Source of the DNA: Flavobacterium sp. 9AF
GTDB lineage: Bacteria; Bacteroidota; Bacteroidia; Flavobacteriales; Flavobacteriaceae
Direction: 5' to 3'
DNA length: 64,000 nucleotides
NCBI RefSeq assembly: GCF_902506265.1
Contig: NZ_LR733556.1
Location: 1 to 64,000 of the forward strand
Shown: piece by piece, positions 31,396 through 40,062 of the stretch
Layout of the letters: each line of letters opens with the position of its first letter
How positions within the stretch are numbered: the first letter of the stretch is position 1
Program-made: the position numbers and the translations under genes
The notes under the pieces: model-generated
Seen by the model: only the letters and a program-made list of their open reading frames with translations
Told to the model about the DNA's origin: nothing
The model's database searches: none

Positions 31396-32526
31396 ATGTG
31401 GAAGACTGCGTTTAATTTTATGATATATGATAAAGCTAAATTTATTGGGATATTATCAGGAATAGTTATATCTATTTTTATTATTGGCGCTCAATTAGGA
31501 ATGTTAAATGGTATATATGATACAGCATTAGTATTTCTAAAAGATAATACAGAGTATATTTATGTAGTTAGTCCCAAAAGTACATCATCAGGATCATTAG
31601 TAAATATAGATAAAAGAATAGGTAATGAATTATTGTCTATAGATGGAGTAGAGAAAGCTTACCCTCTTATTTTTACAATGGGAAATGTCAAATACCGCTC
31701 TGGTAACTCTGCAACAGCAGCAATTATAGGTGTTCAAGCTCCTGATTATGCAGGTGCACCAAAAGAATATTTATCTGGAACTGATTTAAATGAATTGCAT
31801 AATGAAGGAGCGGTTATTATAGATGCAGGTGATATAGAAAATATGGAAAATATTAAGTTAGGGGAATACTTTACTTTAAACGAAAATAGAGTTTATGTTA
31901 GTGGATTCTCTATAAAGAACCCTGGATTGGGACAACAAAATATAGTCACAACAGTTGAAAGAGCTAGAAAACTATCAAATTTCCCTATCAATCAAGTAAG
32001 TGCTTTTTTGGTAAAAACAAAAAGTAATGATTTGTTATTACAAGAGATAATTGCTACTACAATTGAGGCTTCTATCCCAAATATAAAAGCAAGAACAGGG
32101 CTTGCATTTAATCAAGAATCTATTGATTATATGGCTACTTCTAGTGGAATAATGTTTGGATTTATGATTATGGTAGCCTTTGCTCTCATTACTGGGCTAA
32201 TTATTGTTGGGCTTACTATGTTTACTTCTGTGAAAGATAGAATGAAAGACTATGGAACTATTAAGGCAATAGGTGGATCAAACTCAATGATTACTAAAAT
32301 GATCTTAATTCAATCTATAATTTATTCATTTTTTGGATATGTAATAGCAATGATAATTTTATTCGGTCTAAAATTTTTAATGGCATTGGTAAACCAAGCA
32401 TTAAATTTTTCGCCATCAGTAATTGTTTTTTTATTAACTGCAACATTAATTATTGGAATTGTAAGTAGTTATTTCTCTTTAAGAAAAATACTCAAACTAG
32501 ATCCAGTTGAAATTTTTAGAATGTAA
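31396..32526 (+). CDS. ABC exporter permease (DevC/FtsX-MacB fold)
   Basis: 376 residues from ATG at 31396, five bases after the adaptor stop; a longer frame has only a TTG start. One N-terminal helix, FIGILSGIVISIFIIGAQLG, a large periplasmic domain with VEKAYPLIFTMGNVKYRSG, then three C-terminal helices, the last with SLRKILKLDPVEIFRM, the ending shared by MacB/DevC proteins. It transports a lipid or toxic compound outward; the substrate is unknown. Confidence 0.88.
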   Translation: MWKTAFNFMIYDKAKFIGILSGIVISIFIIGAQLGMLNGIYDTALVFLKDNTEYIYVVSPKSTSSGSLVNIDKRIGNELLSIDGVEKAYPLIFTMGNVKYRSGNSATAAIIGVQAPDYAGAPKEYLSGTDLNELHNEGAVIIDAGDIENMENIKLGEYFTLNENRVYVSGFSIKNPGLGQQNIVTTVERARKLSNFPINQVSAFLVKTKSNDLLLQEIIATTIEASIPNIKARTGLAFNQESIDYMATSSGIMFGFMIMVAFALITGLIIVGLTMFTSVKDRMKDYGTIKAIGGSNSMITKMILIQSIIYSFFGYVIAMIILFGLKFLMALVNQALNFSPSVIVFLLTATLIIGIVSSYFSLRKILKLDPVEIFRM

Positions 32527-32536
32527 TACTCATATA

Positions 32537-33856
32537 ATGAAATATCTCTATATAATAATTATGCCATTTCTTTTGTTAGGTACAAATGTTAATGCACAAG
32601 ATGAATATCTTCAAAATTTGACTTTAGAAAGAGCCATTGAATTAGGATTAAAAAATGGTTTGGAATTAAAATCTAGTCAAAAAAATATTGATTTAGCGAA
32701 TAATAATGTTCAAAAGCAAAAAAAAGAATGGTTGCCAGAAATTGAAGCTAGTGGCAATGTAAAATACAATACTCAATTGCAAACAATGATAATTGATGGT
32801 TTAGAGGACGAGGGTCAAAATTCTAATTTGACTATAGGTACAAAAAACTTTACCTCATTAGCATTAGACTTATCTCAGCCTATTTATAAACCAGGATTAA
32901 TAACTGATATTAAAATTTCTAAGAGTTTAGTATTGTTAGAAAAAGAGAAATATAATGAAAGAGTTAATTCTTTCAAAAAGAATATTATTGAGGCTTTTTT
33001 CAATGCAATTATCAAAAGAGAATTGTATTTTAAACATAAAAATAATACATTAAGAAAGTCGGAATATTTTAATATTACAAATTCTAAATTTCTTCTAAAA
33101 TCTGTTCTTGAAAATGATTTATTAAAAACAAAATTAGATCTTGAGAATTCAAAATTATCTGAGATAGAAGCTAAACAAAATTATAATTTAGCAATAGAAC
33201 AATTAAAATACTTATTAAATATAGATGCTAATACTGAAATTACAATATCTGAAAATATTGATTCTTATCTTAAACTAGTGGTGCCGAATAATACTTTTGA
33301 ATCTAAAATTAACAGAAATGATTTAAACCAGTTGAAAATTCAATATGAAACGAATGGTTTAAGACTTCAAAAGGCAAACAATTGTTTTTTACCTACAATT
33401 TCTTTAATTGCCAATTACACGAGTCAGTACCAATCAGAAGATTTTAAATATATCTCAAAATTTTGGTCGCCTTTTAATTATGTTGGATTAAAAATGAGTT
33501 TGCCAATTACAAGTATTCTTAAAAATGCTACTGCACGTAAGGAGTCAATAATTAAAATAGAGCAAGACAAAATTTTAATCGAACAAAAAGAAAAAGAAAT
33601 TGATAATGAAATTTCAAAATTTAATATTGAGTTTTCAAATGCTAGTAATTCAATAATAATTGCCGAAAATAATCTAAAACTATCTAAAGATGTTTTTAAA
33701 ACGCAATTAGAAATGTATAAACTGGGTACAGTAACTTACACAAGTGTCTTAGAAACAGAAATATCTTTAAATACGACTGAAGAAAATTATATTAAAGCAA
33801 TATATAATTTCTTTATAGCAAAGATAAATTTAGATAAAGCAACTAATAATTTTTAA
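32537..33856 (+). CDS. TolC-family outer membrane protein
   Basis: 439 residues from ATG at 32537. Signal peptide IIMPFLLLGTNVNAQ. Two similar halves of long coiled coils (LTLERAIELGLKNGLELKSS at the start of the first; the LSKDVFKTQLEMYKLGTVTY segment of the second is a TolC mark). It forms the outer-membrane channel for the exporter encoded just upstream. Confidence 0.88.
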   Translation: MKYLYIIIMPFLLLGTNVNAQDEYLQNLTLERAIELGLKNGLELKSSQKNIDLANNNVQKQKKEWLPEIEASGNVKYNTQLQTMIIDGLEDEGQNSNLTIGTKNFTSLALDLSQPIYKPGLITDIKISKSLVLLEKEKYNERVNSFKKNIIEAFFNAIIKRELYFKHKNNTLRKSEYFNITNSKFLLKSVLENDLLKTKLDLENSKLSEIEAKQNYNLAIEQLKYLLNIDANTEITISENIDSYLKLVVPNNTFESKINRNDLNQLKIQYETNGLRLQKANNCFLPTISLIANYTSQYQSEDFKYISKFWSPFNYVGLKMSLPITSILKNATARKESIIKIEQDKILIEQKEKEIDNEISKFNIEFSNASNSIIIAENNLKLSKDVFKTQLEMYKLGTVTYTSVLETEISLNTTEENYIKAIYNFFIAKINLDKATNNF

Positions 33857-33946
33857 ATAGGAAGATAATTATTTGAAATAAATTATAATTATAAATAATA
33901 ATAGTGTTTTATTAATAAATTTAAAATAAAAATATATAATTAATTA

Positions 33947-33996
33947 TTGTTTTACGATAATTAATTATATATTTGCGGTAATAATTTAAATTTATT
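33947..33996 (+). promoter_or_regulatory. Promoter and operator of the first DUF2975-XRE pair
   Basis: TTG (33947-33949), 18 bases, TATATTTG (33968-33975) fits the Bacteroidota promoter. AATTTAAATTTATT at 33983-33996, just before the start, is repeated exactly at 38990-39003 before the paralogous pair. It contains the dyad AATTTAAATT and is the likely binding site of the XRE proteins. Confidence 0.6.
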
Positions 33997-34000
33997 GCTA

Positions 34001-34516
34001 ATGAAAACAATACGTTTGATTTCTACATTTCTGTATTTATTAACTTCAATTTTAGCCATTGGCTATATAGCAACTTCTGTATATGTTTTAATTTCAACCT
34101 GGTTTAAACTTCCTTCTTTAAAAAGGATTGAAAATGGTCGTTTTGCTATAAATTACCCATTTACACAAAAGGCATTTCTTTTAGGTAGCGAGTTTAGCCT
34201 TCAATATATTTCTGAAATGGTTATTGGAATTGGGTTTTATGGAGTTTTCTTTTTATTGTTAAGTCATGTTTTTTATACTTTTAAACAAGAAAGATTGTTT
34301 ACGCTTCAAGGAGTGGGTAATTTAAGCCGATTTTATATTTTCAATTTGTTTGTCGCTCCCATATTATTAATCATCTTAGCAAGTTTTTCAATGGAAGATT
34401 TGCCATATGGAGGAATGATTTTCGCTCACTTAATCTTTGGTGTTTTTGCCTTATTCATTGCAACAATCTTTCGTCAGGGACTCAATTTACAAAACGAACA
34501 AGATTTATTTATATAG
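34001..34516 (+). CDS. DUF2975 membrane protein
   Basis: 171 residues from ATG at 34001. Four membrane helices (about 5-27, 55-80, 100-122, 130-152), with a cytoplasmic end EQDLFI. Typical DUF2975 order: FLYLLTSILAIGYIATSVYV, then FYGVFFLLLSHVFYTFKQER and GVFALFIATIFRQGLNLQNE. It is always paired with a small XRE regulator; the function is unknown. The partner starts 2 bases after its stop. Confidence 0.85.
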   Translation: MKTIRLISTFLYLLTSILAIGYIATSVYVLISTWFKLPSLKRIENGRFAINYPFTQKAFLLGSEFSLQYISEMVIGIGFYGVFFLLLSHVFYTFKQERLFTLQGVGNLSRFYIFNLFVAPILLIILASFSMEDLPYGGMIFAHLIFGVFALFIATIFRQGLNLQNEQDLFI

Positions 34517-34518
34517 TT

Positions 34519-34722
34519 ATGCCAATAGTAGTAAATATTGACGTGATGCTTGCAAAACGTAAAATGCAATCTAAGGAATTGGCAGAGAAGTTAGATATAA
34601 CACCTGCAAATTTATCCATTTTAAAAACAGGTAAAGCTAAAGGGATTCGCTTTGATACATTAGAAGCAATTTGCCACATTTTAGAATGCCAACCAGGAGA
34701 TATTTTAGAATATGTAATTTAA
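34519..34722 (+). CDS. YozG-like XRE-family regulator
   Basis: 67 residues, a single helix-turn-helix: VNIDVMLAKRKMQSKELAEK, LDITPANLSILKTGKAKGIR and ALEAICHILECQPGDILEY-like end (FDTLEAICHILECQPGDIL). Members are partners of DUF2975 proteins. The paralogue at 39549 has the same length and a shared operator candidate. It probably autoregulates its pair and may control the ABC genes that follow. Confidence 0.88.
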   Translation: MPIVVNIDVMLAKRKMQSKELAEKLDITPANLSILKTGKAKGIRFDTLEAICHILECQPGDILEYVI

Positions 34723-34820
34723 TAATTTAATCCATTATTTACAAAAAATAAATATCGGTTTTAGACCGACAGGGTACTTATTGCCTTAAAACAAAAAAAA
34801 TCATCAAAAATCAATCAAAA

Positions 34821-35702
34821 ATGAACAGTTTAATTATTAAAAATCTCCAAAAGAAATATTCTAATGGAGTCCATGCTTTACAAAATGTTACTCTTGAAGT
34901 TACAAATGGAATTTTTGGTTTACTTGGTCCAAATGGAGCAGGGAAATCTTCTTTAATGAAAACAATAGTGGGTTTGCAACTCGCTGATAGTGGAGAAATA
35001 ATATTCAACGGAACAAATGTTCTGCAAAATGAAATTTTTATTAAAGAACAGTTGGGTTTTTTGCCTCAAGACTTTGGGGTTTATCCTAAAATTTCTGCTT
35101 ACGACTTATTAAATCATATCGCCATCTTAAAAGGTGTTACAGATAAAAAACAACGCAAAGATCAAATACTAACTTTATTGAATAAAGTGAATTTGTCATC
35201 GCATAAAAATAAGGAGGTAAATACATTCTCTGGTGGAATGCGCCAAAGATTTGGTGTGGCTCAAGCTTTATTAGGGAATCCAAATATTATTATTGTTGAT
35301 GAACCTACAGCAGGTTTGGATCCAGAAGAGCGAAACCGATTAAATGGCTTATTAGCAGAAATAGGTACAGAAAGAATAGTCATTCTCTCCACTCATTTAG
35401 TTGAAGATGTACACAATCTGTGTTCTCAAATGGCTATTATGAAGAATGGCAAAGTTATTTTACAAGGAAAACCTACTGATTTTGTCAATGAATTGGAAGG
35501 TAAAATTTGGACCAAGCAAATTTTGGAAAAACAATTTGAAGAGTATAAAGCACTTTACAATGTAATTTCATCTCAATACATTGGAGGAAAATTAAATATT
35601 CAAGTTTATTCTAATACAGTTATGAATGATTTTGAACCAGCTAAGTCTTCTCTTGAAAATGTATATTTTAAAGTTTTAAATCAAAATGAAGTTGAGATAT
35701 GA
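34821..35702 (+). CDS. ABC transporter ATP-binding protein
   Basis: 293 residues. Walker A GPNGAGKS (about 37-44), the Q-loop region FLPQDFGVYP, signature FSGGMRQR, Walker B IIIVDEPTAGLDPEE and the H-loop LSTHLVEDV. It is of the ABC-2 exporter type. The stop overlaps the next start (ATGA at 35699-35702), so ATPase and permease are made in a coupled way. Confidence 0.92.
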   Translation: MNSLIIKNLQKKYSNGVHALQNVTLEVTNGIFGLLGPNGAGKSSLMKTIVGLQLADSGEIIFNGTNVLQNEIFIKEQLGFLPQDFGVYPKISAYDLLNHIAILKGVTDKKQRKDQILTLLNKVNLSSHKNKEVNTFSGGMRQRFGVAQALLGNPNIIIVDEPTAGLDPEERNRLNGLLAEIGTERIVILSTHLVEDVHNLCSQMAIMKNGKVILQGKPTDFVNELEGKIWTKQILEKQFEEYKALYNVISSQYIGGKLNIQVYSNTVMNDFEPAKSSLENVYFKVLNQNEVEI

Positions 35703-38700
35703 ATGAAATGCTAAAATTTGATTTGAAATCGTACAGTAAGAACTGGAAGTTTTTATTGTTAATTGTGTCGTTAATAGTAATGGGTATATTTGTTGGTGGT
35801 AGTGCTCGTTTTACATTAAGAGAAAACTTAGCCTATAATTCACCCTATCAAATTGCGTTTATAACCGCTTTTTTTAGTTTAACAAGTATTTTTTTTGGAA
35901 CGATTGTTACTTCTCAATTGGCTTTAAAGGAAACGGATTCTAATTTTAATCTCATTTATTTTTCTTTGCCAATTTCAAAGAAACAATTTCTATGGAGTCG
36001 GTTTGTTTCTATCTTAACAATAAGTTTTTTGTTCACTTTTATATTTAGTGTAAGCTTTTTTATTGGTAGAGAAATGGTTTATGACAGTTCCGAGAGCGCA
36101 GGGTTTAATTTGCTTTTCTATTTATTGCCATTTTTAATTTTTACTATTATAAATACTTTGTTGGTGGTTGCAATTACTTCAGCAATAGCTTGGTTTACAA
36201 AAAGTAAAATGTTTGTGTATGTTGGCGGATTGATGTTGTACGTTTTTTATATGGTTGTATTGCTCTTTTCTGGTTCACCATTCATGGCAAATCAATTGCC
36301 ACAGTCTAAACGAGCTCAATTCCTTTCTGCTATCCTTGATCCGTTTGGAATTTCAGCCTTTTTTTATCAAACATCACATTTATCAATTGAACAACGCAAT
36401 ACCGAAGTAGTAGATTTAAACGGAATCTTATTGGGAAATAGAATTGCAATACTTTTAATTGCAGCTTTATTACTTTATTTCTCAGTTCAAAAGTTTTCTT
36501 CATTTAAGAAAGTAAGAAACGTAAAGCCTGTTGTGAGTTCTAGTGAAGTTTCCACAATTATACCTTTTGCATTTGTTTCCACCAAAAAGGACAATGAAGT
36601 AAAATGGCAATCTTTAATATCATTCACAAAGATTCATTGGATTTACATTGTAAAAAGTATTCCCTTTGTGTTGATACTATTGAGCTTATTATTTGCAGTA
36701 GGAATGGAAATGTATGCCGAAATCGAAAAAGGGATTCGTTTGCCTCAAAAATATGCTTCAAGCGGATTGATGGTTTCAACAATAATTCAGAATTTTTATG
36801 TTTTAGGTGCGTTAGTTATGGTATTTTACAGTAATGACTTGTATTGGCGTAGTAAAAACTCAAACTTCCATCTGATTGAAGAAAGTACCGCAAATAATAA
36901 TCTGAAATTTTGGTCATTATGGTTGACACTCATAGGATTATCGATAACATTCACATTAATTTTAATTGCTGAAGGGATAGCGTTTCAATTTCTTTACAAT
37001 TATCCTGTTATAGAATGGAATATTTATGCTAAAGTAATTTGGCTAGTTACTTTTCCGCTACTGATTGTAAGTGGACTCACTTTATTCATACAAAAACTTT
37101 TTTCTCACAAATATTTAGGATTAGCTGTGGCAGTTGTAATTGTATTAATTTTAACTTCGAGTATAGGAAAAACTCTTTTAAAGCATCCGTTATTAAAGTT
37201 TTTACAGACTATTAGTTTTGATTACAGTGATATGAATGCCTTTGGATTGTATGAGTATGTAACACTTAATCGCTTTGTATTTGGTTTAATAATAGTCTTA
37301 TTTTTGATTTATACTATACATCAAAACAGGAATTCTGTTAAAAAGATTTCTTTTTGGATTATATCTGTATTTTTATTAGGTATTGGAATTGCTCTTGCGA
37401 ATCAAATAACTTCAGGTTACAAGCCTAAAAATAATGAATCAGTGTTAATAGAAATGGCTAATTACGAAAAGAAATTTAGAGTGTTTCAGAATAAGCCTCA
37501 ACCTACAATTACAAAAGTGGTTACTACAGTTGATTTATTCCCAACAAAAAGTTCTTATGTTATAAAAGGGAATTACGTTTTGGAAAATAAAACACAGCAA
37601 CCTATTGATGAAATAGTATTCAATTTTACCGATGATTTTATAATAGAAAAAGCTGTTCTACAATTCAACGGCAAAAACATTGCAATTGAAAAGCAGAATG
37701 AGGTTGTTAAACTAAAAAAACCGTTATTACCTGGACAGGAAATGCTTTTTGACTTTGAATTGTATTACGCTTGGAAGCCTATAAATGGACATCAGTCATT
37801 CAATGCAATGGTGGATAATGGTAGTTTTATGAGAATTAGCAGATACTATCCTCAAATTGGTTATGATAGTTCTAATGAAATTGAAGACGAAAAAGAAAGA
37901 AACCGATTCGGATTAGGTAAACCCACAACCATTAAAAAATTAGAAAGCCCTAAAGTTTCTAATAATGATTTCATTGATTTAGATATAACGGTTTCAACTG
38001 ATGCTAACCAAACGGTTATTGGAGTGGGTGAATTGGTTAATCAATGGAAAGCAAATAATAGAAATATCTTTCATTTTAAAGCAATTGCTATTCCTTTTCG
38101 ATTCGCTATTTCTTCCGCGAATTATAAAATTAAAAAGGAGATTTATAAAGGAAAAAGCTTTGAAGTGTATTACCATCCATTACATTATGAAAATGTTGAA
38201 CATTTGATTAAAAATGCTAAGATAACTATGGATTATTGCGAAAATAATTTTGGAAAATATCCATTTCAAACGATTCGATTTGCTGAAATTTCTGGATTTA
38301 CAAAAGGTTTTAATGCGACAGCCTATCCAGCTACTATTTATATGTCAGAGAATATGGCTTTTCATTGCAATATTTTGGCAGATAAACGACAGGATGTTAT
38401 AAATGAATTAGCCGGACATGAATTAGCGCATTTATGGTGGGGAAATTCACAAATAGATCCGGATAATCGTGAAGGTGATGTAATGCTAACGGAAACCCTT
38501 GCTATGTACACTGAACTTATGCTGTTAAAGAAAATGTATGGTAAGAAAAAAGCAGAAGAAGCAGTTGCTATGCACCAAGATATTTATGAAAGTGAAAAAG
38601 GATTAAGTGGCGATGTGGCATTAATTAAAGTAACTTCTCAAATGACACATGTTTCTTATTCTAAAGGTGCTGTAGCTATGTATAAATTAAGTGAATTAAT

Positions 38701-38851
38701 AGGAGAAGATCAATTAAATTTGGCTTTGAGAAATTTTTTAAACAAATATAAATATCCTAATGATAAGCCAATTTCAACCGATTTTCTTAAAGAAGTATAT
38801 CAAGTTTCGGATAAAATGAAATATAAACGAATTAAAGAATTATTTGAATAA
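35699..38851 (+). CDS. ABC-2 permease fused to an M1-type aminopeptidase
   Basis: 1050 residues. Residues 1-about 590 are a double ABC-2 permease part with about 12 membrane helices. Residues about 600-1050 are an M1 peptidase with a GFTKGFNATAYPATIYMSEN segment in the place of GAMEN, the zinc motif HELAHLWWGN (H907, E908, H911) and TETLAMYTEL, which gives the third ligand E932, 20 residues after the second His where 18 is usual. The fusion is known in Bacteroidota. A peptide exporter that trims its cargo, or repair of membrane proteins, can be imagined; the substrate is unknown. Confidence 0.88.
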   Translation: MNEMLKFDLKSYSKNWKFLLLIVSLIVMGIFVGGSARFTLRENLAYNSPYQIAFITAFFSLTSIFFGTIVTSQLALKETDSNFNLIYFSLPISKKQFLWSRFVSILTISFLFTFIFSVSFFIGREMVYDSSESAGFNLLFYLLPFLIFTIINTLLVVAITSAIAWFTKSKMFVYVGGLMLYVFYMVVLLFSGSPFMANQLPQSKRAQFLSAILDPFGISAFFYQTSHLSIEQRNTEVVDLNGILLGNRIAILLIAALLLYFSVQKFSSFKKVRNVKPVVSSSEVSTIIPFAFVSTKKDNEVKWQSLISFTKIHWIYIVKSIPFVLILLSLLFAVGMEMYAEIEKGIRLPQKYASSGLMVSTIIQNFYVLGALVMVFYSNDLYWRSKNSNFHLIEESTANNNLKFWSLWLTLIGLSITFTLILIAEGIAFQFLYNYPVIEWNIYAKVIWLVTFPLLIVSGLTLFIQKLFSHKYLGLAVAVVIVLILTSSIGKTLLKHPLLKFLQTISFDYSDMNAFGLYEYVTLNRFVFGLIIVLFLIYTIHQNRNSVKKISFWIISVFLLGIGIALANQITSGYKPKNNESVLIEMANYEKKFRVFQNKPQPTITKVVTTVDLFPTKSSYVIKGNYVLENKTQQPIDEIVFNFTDDFIIEKAVLQFNGKNIAIEKQNEVVKLKKPLLPGQEMLFDFELYYAWKPINGHQSFNAMVDNGSFMRISRYYPQIGYDSSNEIEDEKERNRFGLGKPTTIKKLESPKVSNNDFIDLDITVSTDANQTVIGVGELVNQWKANNRNIFHFKAIAIPFRFAISSANYKIKKEIYKGKSFEVYYHPLHYENVEHLIKNAKITMDYCENNFGKYPFQTIRFAEISGFTKGFNATAYPATIYMSENMAFHCNILADKRQDVINELAGHELAHLWWGNSQIDPDNREGDVMLTETLAMYTELMLLKKMYGKKKAEEAVAMHQDIYESEKGLSGDVALIKVTSQMTHVSYSKGAVAMYKLSELIGEDQLNLALRNFLNKYKYPNDKPISTDFLKEVYQVSDKMKYKRIKELFE

Positions 38852-38858
38852 ATTAAAT

Positions 38859-38885
38859 ATCTCCAATTCTTTCAAAATTGGAGAT
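38859..38885. terminator. Perfect 10-bp hairpin after the M1/ABC gene
   Basis: ATCTCCAATT and AATTGGAGAT form a perfect stem with a 7-base loop. There is no T-run after it, so it may stabilise the mRNA end or end transcription only weakly. Confidence 0.5.
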
Positions 38886-38953
38886 AGTATTGGTTTGCAC
38901 TTTTAATATGTATGAAAATAGATAAAAATATTTTGAAATTCAACTTAAATTTA

Positions 38954-39003
38954 TTGTTTTTCAATAAAAATTTATTACTTTTGACAAGTAATTTAAATTT
39001 ATT
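38954..39003 (+). promoter_or_regulatory. Promoter and operator of the second DUF2975-XRE pair
   Basis: TTG (38954-38956), 19 bases, TACTTTTG (38976-38983) fits the Bacteroidota promoter. AATTTAAATTTATT follows at 38990-39003, 7 bases behind the -7 element as in the first pair. Position and identity suggest a common operator. Confidence 0.6.
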
Positions 39004-39008
39004 AAAAT

Positions 39009-39545
39009 ATGAAAACTAACAAAAACGTAGTATTTATAGCTTTACAAATCATCTCTTGGATTATTTTTATTGGGCTTAGCATAGAAGCTGGTGCCTTATT
39101 GGTTAACTTTATTATTAGTGTTTTTAAGCCAGAGCTTATTCAAAATCTTTATGAAAAAATGGATTTAAGTTCTGTTTATAATGAAAATAAATTCATATTT
39201 TATGGAATGTACAGTTTCGCACTTTATATTTCCGTTTTAAAGGCAGTTATGTTTTATTTTGTGATTTTATTGGTTCAAAAAATAGATTTATCTCAGCCAT
39301 TCAATCGTTTTGTTTCTGAAAAAATTTCTAAAATAAGCTATATGGCTTTATCTATTGGTATTATAAGTATTATTGCAACTCAAATAGGTAAAAATATGAT
39401 GCATCACGGGTATGATTTTGATAGATTAAGTAAATATTGGTCAGATAGCACAGGATTCATTTTAATGGCAGCAGTAGTTTATATTATTGCATTAATATTT
39501 AAGAAAGGGATTGAATTACAAGAAGAAAATGATTTAACAGTATAA
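39009..39545 (+). CDS. DUF2975 membrane protein, paralogue
   Basis: 178 residues with four membrane helices. Same family as 34001-34516 with the order FIALQIISWIIFIGLSIEAG, MYSFALYISVLKAVMFYFVI, ISYMALSIGIISIIATQIGK and AAVVYIIALIFKKGIELQEE. It precedes its XRE partner by 3 bases. The two pairs stand on either side of the ABC/M1 genes, which looks like an old duplication. Confidence 0.85.
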   Translation: MKTNKNVVFIALQIISWIIFIGLSIEAGALLVNFIISVFKPELIQNLYEKMDLSSVYNENKFIFYGMYSFALYISVLKAVMFYFVILLVQKIDLSQPFNRFVSEKISKISYMALSIGIISIIATQIGKNMMHHGYDFDRLSKYWSDSTGFILMAAVVYIIALIFKKGIELQEENDLTV

Positions 39546-39548
39546 ATT

Positions 39549-39758
39549 ATGCCAATTATTGTAAATTTAGATGTCATGATGGCTAAGCGAAAAATGTCGC
39601 TGAATGAGTTATCTGAAAAAGTAGATTTAACTTTATCTAACTTATCCATTTTAAAGACAGGAAAGGCAAAAGCTGTGCGTTTTAGTACGCTGGAAGCAAT
39701 TTGTAAAGCTTTAGAATGTCAGCCTGGTGATATATTAGAATTTGTTGATGATAAATGA
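39549..39758 (+). CDS. YozG-like XRE-family regulator, paralogue
   Basis: 69 residues. VNLDVMMAKRKMSLNELSEK, VDLTLSNLSILKTGKAKAVR and STLEAICKALECQPGDILEF match the paralogue at 34519 closely. It is expected to bind the AATTTAAATTTATT words before either pair. Confidence 0.88.
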   Translation: MPIIVNLDVMMAKRKMSLNELSEKVDLTLSNLSILKTGKAKAVRFSTLEAICKALECQPGDILEFVDDK

Positions 39759-39944
39759 TTGATAAATGAATGAAATAATATCAATCTCATTTCTTTGTAT
39801 TACTTATTCTACTTAATACATTATATATAAGGGGCGAGACGGGTTGTGAAATCTTTTTTTGATGACTTTAAATGAAATTTAAAAGAGATAGATTTATATA
39901 TCAAAAATGTACTTCTTTCGATTTATTATAAATAAAGAAATATT
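39759..39944. other. Spacer without a gene
   Basis: Nothing coding is seen on either strand. It contains a GC-richer word (AAGGGGCGAGACGGGTTGTG near 39830) that stands out from the AT-rich background but forms no clear stem. Confidence 0.4.
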
Positions 39945-39994
39945 GAATTTAACGCAACTAAGTTGCGTTAAATTCATAAATTTTTTTACATTTG
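39945..39994 (+). promoter_or_regulatory. Perfect 31-bp palindrome over a promoter
   Basis: GAATTTAACGCAACT (39945-39959), a central A, and its exact complement to 39975 form a perfect palindrome. The second half supplies TTG (39963-39965) and, 21 bases later, TACATTTG (39987-39994). A repressor or activator dimer bound here would cover the -33 region. It lies about 70 bases before the flavoprotein gene. Confidence 0.7.
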
Positions 39995-40062
39995 TAAATT
40001 AACCATACGATTTTGAATTATTTAATTTAGATTGATTTTCTTTTAACTTTTATGCCCAACTA

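Noticed and set aside
39009..39758. Toxin-antitoxin pair for DUF2975-XRE
   Set aside because: The membrane protein is about 175 residues and the regulator is of the YozG type; nothing points to toxicity.
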